Source: Leyella stercorea (lineage in GTDB: Bacteria > Bacteroidota > Bacteroidia > Bacteroidales > Bacteroidaceae). From it: a DNA stretch of 64,000 nt. This document shows, piece by piece, positions 63,225 to 64,000 of the stretch. The notes under the pieces were generated by a model, which was not told the DNA's origin, ran no database searches, and was given only the letters and a program-made list of their open reading frames with translations. The stretch's first letter is position 1. Each line of letters starts with the position of its first letter. The stretch covers positions 62,001-126,000 of the forward strand of contig NZ_JADYTS010000002.1 in NCBI RefSeq assembly GCF_021531355.1. The letters run 5' to 3'. Both the position numbers and the translations under genes were made by a program.

Positions 63225-64000
63225 ATGGGAAAATATATCAATCCTTTTACTGACTGGGGATTCAAGCGACTCTTCGGACAGGAGTTCAGCAAGGGCTTAT
63301 TGATAAGCTTTCTTAATGATTTGTTAGTTGGTGAACTTCAAGTGAAAAACGTTGTTTTCAAAGACAAGGAAGAATTACCCTCAACAAAAGATCAAAGAGG
63401 CATAATCTACGATGTTTATTGCGAAACTGATACAGGAGAACGCTTCATTCTGGAAATGCAAAATCGATGGCAGCCGAACTTTATCGACCGCTCAATTTGC
63501 TATGCTTGTAGGAGTGTGCTTGAACAAGTGGACAAAGGCAAGACGGAGAGGCAGGATGCATATAAATTCCTGCCAATATATACAGTCTGTTTTATGAACT
63601 ATAAATCGGAGAATGAAGAACTTGACAAGTTCAGAACTGACATCATTCTTGCAGATAAAGACAGTGGTAAGCTTGTGTCAAACAAGCTCCGCTTCATCTA
63701 CTTGGTACTTCCACTTTTTGAAAAGAAGGTGGATGAATGTGATACGGATTTTGATAAATGGATTTATGTTTTAAAGCATATGGAAGCATTGAGTAGAATG
63801 CCGTTTACGGCACAAAAGGAGATTTTCAAGCAATTGGAAGAATATGCCGATAGTCACAGGTTGACGAAAAAAGAGTGGGAGGCTTATGAAAACAGCCTTT
63901 GGATAGCACGTGACAATATGGCTTGTATGGCGGCAGCAGAAATTGCTGCTAAAGAAAAAGGAATGGCGGAAGGCAGAGAAGAAGGCAGAGCTGCAGGAAT
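63225..64000 (+). CDS. Rpn/PD-(D/E)XK nuclease family transposase (partial)
   Basis: The first 258 codons of a gene that continues past the window. It begins FTDWGFKRLFGQE. The PD-(D/E)XK core is seen as IIYDVYC and ERFILEMQNRW (Asp near 66, Glu-x-Gln near 77), typical of Rpn recombination-promoting nucleases. The last visible part is the usual charged repeat (KGMAEGREEGRAAG). Such genes occur in many near-identical copies in Bacteroidales and are linked to recombination. It lies at the end of the shuffled cassette array. Confidence 0.85.
   Translation, partial: MGKYINPFTDWGFKRLFGQEFSKGLLISFLNDLLVGELQVKNVVFKDKEELPSTKDQRGIIYDVYCETDTGERFILEMQNRWQPNFIDRSICYACRSVLEQVDKGKTERQDAYKFLPIYTVCFMNYKSENEELDKFRTDIILADKDSGKLVSNKLRFIYLVLPLFEKKVDECDTDFDKWIYVLKHMEALSRMPFTAQKEIFKQLEEYADSHRLTKKEWEAYENSLWIARDNMACMAAAEIAAKEKGMAEGREEGRAAG

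Overview
The window looks like a chromosome segment of a Bacteroidales bacterium, most likely Prevotella or a close relative. This is inferred from several things: -7 boxes of the Bacteroidetes form TAnnTTTG (often with TTTG or TTG about 18-20 bp upstream), a Prevotella-style C-terminal sorting tail at 33205-33870, a UpxY-type NusG paralogue, DUF6080 and DUF3316 proteins, and a eukaryotic/archaeal-type single-chain glycyl-tRNA synthetase. No tRNA, rRNA, integrase or CRISPR array was found.

Layout. 1-1205 is a short accessory patch: a lipoprotein with a hydrophobic glycine-rich tail, a 70-residue membrane protein, and the 3' part of an ORF-less group II intron. 1249-40574 is mostly ordinary core genome: alaS (-), a MerR regulator, clpP-clpX, recQ, guaB, two periplasmic parvulin-type isomerases with an OstA/LptA-like protein, a small membrane protein and mutL, an OmpA-family protein, a lipid A phosphoethanolamine transferase-like enzyme, then an envelope-glycan cluster (two acyltransferases, a UbiA-family prenyltransferase with the DPPR-synthase signature, a HAD phosphatase, GtrA, two DUF6080 membrane proteins, a GT4 glycosyltransferase). 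After it come glyS, an FKBP lipoprotein, a secreted protein and a Ca2+-type P-ATPase (both -), a topoisomerase IV A subunit and a DUF3316 barrel. Core intergenic gaps hold low-complexity inverted repeats and a dispersed repeat present in two copies.

40600-64000 is accessory and visibly AT-richer. Block A (about 40750-53270) starts with a 500-nt leader containing an intrinsic terminator and a UpxY/NusG-like antiterminator. It continues with tightly packed same-strand genes: an ECF-like sigma factor with a small putative anti-sigma partner, a membrane protein, a membrane-anchored HExxH zincin, a Ycf46-like AAA+ ATPase, several unrecognised proteins and an Hsp70/actin-fold ATPase, followed by a decayed copy of that ATPase gene. 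I recognise no described system with this gene set, and it is the strongest candidate here for a new one.

Block B (about 53450-63140) is an array of small cassettes: YkvA-like protein, WG-repeat-like proteins, a caspase-like protein, a vWA protein, three lipoproteins (one archaemetzincin-like), a NADAR protein and a PP2C phosphatase. Gaps between cassettes contain exact 29-68 bp fragments of neighbouring cassettes, so the array appears to have been reshuffled by recombination. The window ends inside an Rpn/PD-(D/E)XK transposase-family gene, which would fit such turnover.
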